NCBI GenBank assembly: GCA_016716265.1
Contig: JADJWQ010000001.1
Coordinates: forward strand, 1,798,001 to 1,862,000
DNA: 64,000 nt
Reading direction: 5' to 3'
DNA from: Planctomycetota bacterium
GTDB lineage: Bacteria > Planctomycetota > UBA1135 > UBA2386
The translations under genes and the position numbers were made by a program. How positions within the stretch are numbered: the stretch's first letter is position 1; each line of letters opens with the position of its first letter. The notes under the pieces are model-generated. The model did not search any database, was not told the origin of the DNA, and saw only the letters and a list, made by a program, of their open reading frames with translations. This document shows, one piece after another, positions 61,774 to 64,000 of this stretch.

Positions 61774-62670
61774 TCAACGCCGGCGCGGCTCGCTCGCCTC
61801 ACCGCTCCGCGGCGCGGGCGCCGGGTCGTAGGCCGGGCGCTCGACGCCGAACGCCTGGTAGACCGCCGCGCGGTTGGTCTCCTGCTCGAGCGCGCCGGGG
61901 CCGGCGACCTGCGGCAGCTCACCGTTCGCCGGGCGGTCGGCCGGCAGCCGGATCGTCACCTTCGGCGCGGCATCCTCGCGCGCCTCCGAATGGACCGCGA
62001 CGACGCCGAACGGGGCGGCGACCGGGCGGGCATTGCACGTGAACGACAGGAACGCGAGCGTGCCGCTACGGGTCTCGACCACCGGCACCGACGACTGCGC
62101 GACTTCGCCCTTCGCGCCCTCGATCGGCGTGGTCATCAGATGCGACAGCGGCATCGTCGTCGCGTCGCGCCAGGCGCCCGCCTCGGCCGCGGCGACGCCG
62201 GCATCGCCGTCGCTCCGCGCCGGAACGCGGAGCACGCGGAGGTCGCCACCCACGGCGATCTTCGCCGCCATCAACTGCTCCTTCGTGCAGCCGAGCACCC
62301 AGCAGCGTTCGGCCGGGTCCCAGCGGGCGTCGCGGGCAGGGAGCGCGTGCACGTTGCCCTCGCACGACACGCCGACGAGCCGAACGCGACCCGTCGACGT
62401 CTCGATCAGCAGGTCGCGCACGTCACCGACCTGGACGCGCGCTGCAGTCTCCTCGCCGCGGGACTCGGCGAGCACGGCCGGAGCGCGGAGCAGCACGTCC
62501 GCGGCAACGAAGTGTGGTGCGTTGCGGTCGGACTGGACTGCAGGTGGCTGGGCGGGGCGCGGATTCGGCGTCGGGTGCTGCGGCTGGCCCTGCTGGGCGT
62601 AGCCATGGACGCTGGCGACGGCGAGCGAGGCGCCGAGGACGGCGAGCAGCCGAAGAGTGCGGATCGTCAT
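61774..62670 (-). CDS. Exported protein with PRC-barrel-like domain
   Basis: 298 residues. Signal peptide 'LRLLAVLGASLAVASVHGYAQQ'. Residues 60-110 ('VAADVLLRAPAVLAESRGEETAARVQVGDVRDLLIETSTGRVRLVGVS') look like a PRC-barrel strand set; the rest is Ala/Val-rich with a second barrel-like repeat ('VPVVETRSGTLAFLSFTCNARPVAAPFG'). Function unknown. It lies 109 nt downstream of the sigma-factor gene on the same strand. Confidence 0.75.
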   Translation of the reverse strand: MTIRTLRLLAVLGASLAVASVHGYAQQGQPQHPTPNPRPAQPPAVQSDRNAPHFVAADVLLRAPAVLAESRGEETAARVQVGDVRDLLIETSTGRVRLVGVSCEGNVHALPARDARWDPAERCWVLGCTKEQLMAAKIAVGGDLRVLRVPARSDGDAGVAAAEAGAWRDATTMPLSHLMTTPIEGAKGEVAQSSVPVVETRSGTLAFLSFTCNARPVAAPFGVVAVHSEAREDAAPKVTIRLPADRPANGELPQVAGPGALEQETNRAAVYQAFGVERPAYDPAPAPRSGEASEPRRR

Positions 62671-62779
62671 GATGTGGTCTCCTGGATCGAGGGCGCGGCT
62701 CGCGCTCGGCATCCGGGATCGGGGCTCTGCGGCGCGACGTCGTGCCTCCCCCGTACCAGATCCACTCCAGCGCGAGTTG

Positions 62780-63412
62780 TTAGCACGTCGACTGGGCGCC
62801 GAGCCGCTCGCGCAAGAGCCGCATGCCGCGGCAGAGGTTCACGCGCACGGAACCCGTCGTCATTCCGGTGCGCCGCGCGATCTCCGCACCCGACATCGTG
62901 AGGAACAGCCGCAGCCGCAGCGTCTCGCGGTGGCATTCGGGCAGCGCAGCGATCGCATCGAGAACCTCACCGGCCTCGGCACCGAGCGACGCGTGCGGCG
63001 CGCCGGTCAGCCGTTCCGCGACCTCCTCCAACGGGACGTCACGGCATTGTGTTGATCGCAGCCTGGCTCTGCGCCCAACATTGCGGGAGATCTCGCACAG
63101 CCACGGCCGGAACCGCTGCGGGTCCCGCAATGCACCGATGCTCCGCCAAGCAGCGAGCGCGACGTCCTGCAGCAGATCATCGGCATGCGCCGCGGGCGCG
63201 ATCGACGACAGGATCGCTCGCATGAGCACCGCATGGCCGCGCCACAACCGCTCGAACGCGACGCGGTCGCCGCGCTTCGCGCGCAGCGCCAGTCGAGCGA
63301 CCCGGTCCGCTCCGCGGCCTCGTCGCTCGCACGGCGCCACGCCGCACGACAGTCCGGTCGGCCCGCAGCGAGCCTCGACCTGCCGGGCACGACCACACAC
63401 CGAGCCGGTCAT
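62780..63412 (-). CDS. ECF-type RNA polymerase sigma factor
   Basis: 210 residues. Region 2 'DRVAFERLWRGHAVLMRAILSSIAPAAHADDLLQDVALAAWRSIGALRDPQRFRPWLCEISRNVGRRARLR' and region 4 'LPECHRETLRLRLFLTMSGAEIARRTGMTTGSVRVNLCRGMRLLRERL' are clear. A GGAGG lies 5 nt before the ATG at 63412. The N-terminal 35 residues are Cys/Gly/Arg-rich and unlike the family. No anti-sigma gene is adjacent; the exported protein downstream may be its target. Confidence 0.93.
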   Translation of the reverse strand: MTGSVCGRARQVEARCGPTGLSCGVAPCERRGRGADRVARLALRAKRGDRVAFERLWRGHAVLMRAILSSIAPAAHADDLLQDVALAAWRSIGALRDPQRFRPWLCEISRNVGRRARLRSTQCRDVPLEEVAERLTGAPHASLGAEAGEVLDAIAALPECHRETLRLRLFLTMSGAEIARRTGMTTGSVRVNLCRGMRLLRERLGAQSTC

Positions 63413-63610
63413 CGACACCTCCACGGTGCTTCGCCTGTGTGTAGCGAGCACACGGCGGCCTCATACGCGGGGAGCCCCGCCGGGTGGTTCGACCGTCTGG
63501 GATTCCTTCGCGACCGCACATGTCGTGCACGCGCGCAATGCGAATCGCGCAGAGACGCGCCCGCGCGTCGCGGGAGTTGCTGCCCGGCACACCCGCTGCG
63601 CGATTCGCCG

Positions 63611-64000
63611 TCAGGACGCGTCCGCGGCGGATCCGTGCTGCTGGCGCCGCCAGAGCGAGGCGTAGAGCCCGTCGCGCGCCAGCAGCTCCGCGTGCGTGCC
63701 GCGCTCCGCGACGCGGCCGTCGTCGAGCACGAGCACCTGATCCGCGCGGGCGACGGTCGCGACGCGGTGCGCGACGAGCACGGTCGTGCGGCCGCGCATC
63801 AGCGGCTCGATCGCGCGCAGGATCTCGTCGGCGGTGTGCGTGTCGACCGCCGACAGCGTGTCGTCGAGCAACAGGATGAGTGGCTCGAGCAGCACGACGC
63901 GCGCGAGCGCGGTGCGCTGGCGCTGGCCGCCGCTCAGCTGCACGCCGCGCTGGCCGACCAGCGTGTCGTAGCCGTCCGGGAGCTGCGCGAGATCGCGGGC
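63611..64000 (-). CDS. ABC-type exporter ATPase domain (partial, C-terminus only)
   Basis: The coding frame enters from the right edge ('RDLAQLPDGYDTLVGQRG') and continues with the signature QLSGGQRQRTALAR, Walker B LILLLDDTLSAVDTHT and H-loop VAHRVAT. The Walker B acid pair 'DDTLSAVD' instead of 'DEATSALD' suggests a degenerate site, as in heterodimeric exporters. It ends 'GSAADAS'. The membrane domain and Walker A lie outside the window. A partner may be encoded nearby. Confidence 0.93.
   Translation of the reverse strand, partial: ARDLAQLPDGYDTLVGQRGVQLSGGQRQRTALARVVLLEPLILLLDDTLSAVDTHTADEILRAIEPLMRGRTTVLVAHRVATVARADQVLVLDDGRVAERGTHAELLARDGLYASLWRRQQHGSAADAS

Overview
The window is a very GC-rich bacterial chromosome segment (most codons end in G or C) and reads as a planctomycete. 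The evidence is: a DUF1080 (3-keto-disaccharide hydrolase-like) protein, a PmoA/DUF6807 protein, a Tat-exported Gfo/Idh/MocA dehydrogenase, and several large secreted beta-rich proteins whose C-termini carry 'LPLDP/LPVDP' modules, a style I associate with planctomycete lineages such as Engelhardtia or Saltatorellus. The assignment is inference from gene content. No rRNA, tRNA, CRISPR array, integrase or complete insertion sequence was seen.

Layout. (1) 1-5661, minus: a tripartite export operon with a Cys-rich anchored protein, a TolC-like lipoprotein, an HlyD/MacA-like adaptor, a MacB/LolD-type ATPase and two FtsX-type permeases; the last permease runs off the window. A perfect 41-bp inverted repeat (5735-5819) separates it from an ALDH7-type dehydrogenase gene. 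(2) 7490-22974, minus: an energy-conservation cluster, with a small membrane protein, a hemerythrin, korA-korB, a PFOR-derived Fe-S protein, rnfB, a second PFOR-derived Fe-S protein, then rnfC-D-G-E-A. Most genes from rnfB onward overlap by 1 or 4 nt. KorAB should reduce ferredoxin by oxidising 2-oxoacids, and Rnf should pass those electrons to NAD+ while pumping ions. The two very large PFOR-like proteins, both lacking a recognisable thiamine-diphosphate motif, look like dedicated accessory or electron-wiring parts. (3) 23027-27793: an old-yellow-enzyme gene divergent from a TetR gene, with matching operators before tetR and before a lipoprotein gene, then DUF1080 and gamma-glutamylcyclotransferase genes. 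(4) 27794-40374: secreted-protein territory, with five large exported proteins, an SGNH hydrolase, a DUF1003 protein, one decayed secreted-protein gene and long gene-free stretches. (5) 40409-47299, minus: a two-domain Clp-type AAA+ protein fused to a release-factor-2-like tail without the GGQ domain, an enolase-superfamily enzyme and a glycosyltransferase-39-like membrane protein. (6) 47533-59638: sugar catabolism and housekeeping (PmoA-like, Gfo/Idh/MocA, esterase, sialidase-like, phytanoyl-CoA dioxygenase, SUI1, FHA, ABC exporter, secreted and membrane hypotheticals, nagB). (7) 59704-64000: a double-length MurQ-like SIS protein, an exported PRC-barrel-like protein, an ECF sigma factor and the end of another ABC exporter.

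Most worth following up are the two PFOR-derived proteins built into the kor-rnf cluster and the Clp-ATPase/RF2-like fusion.
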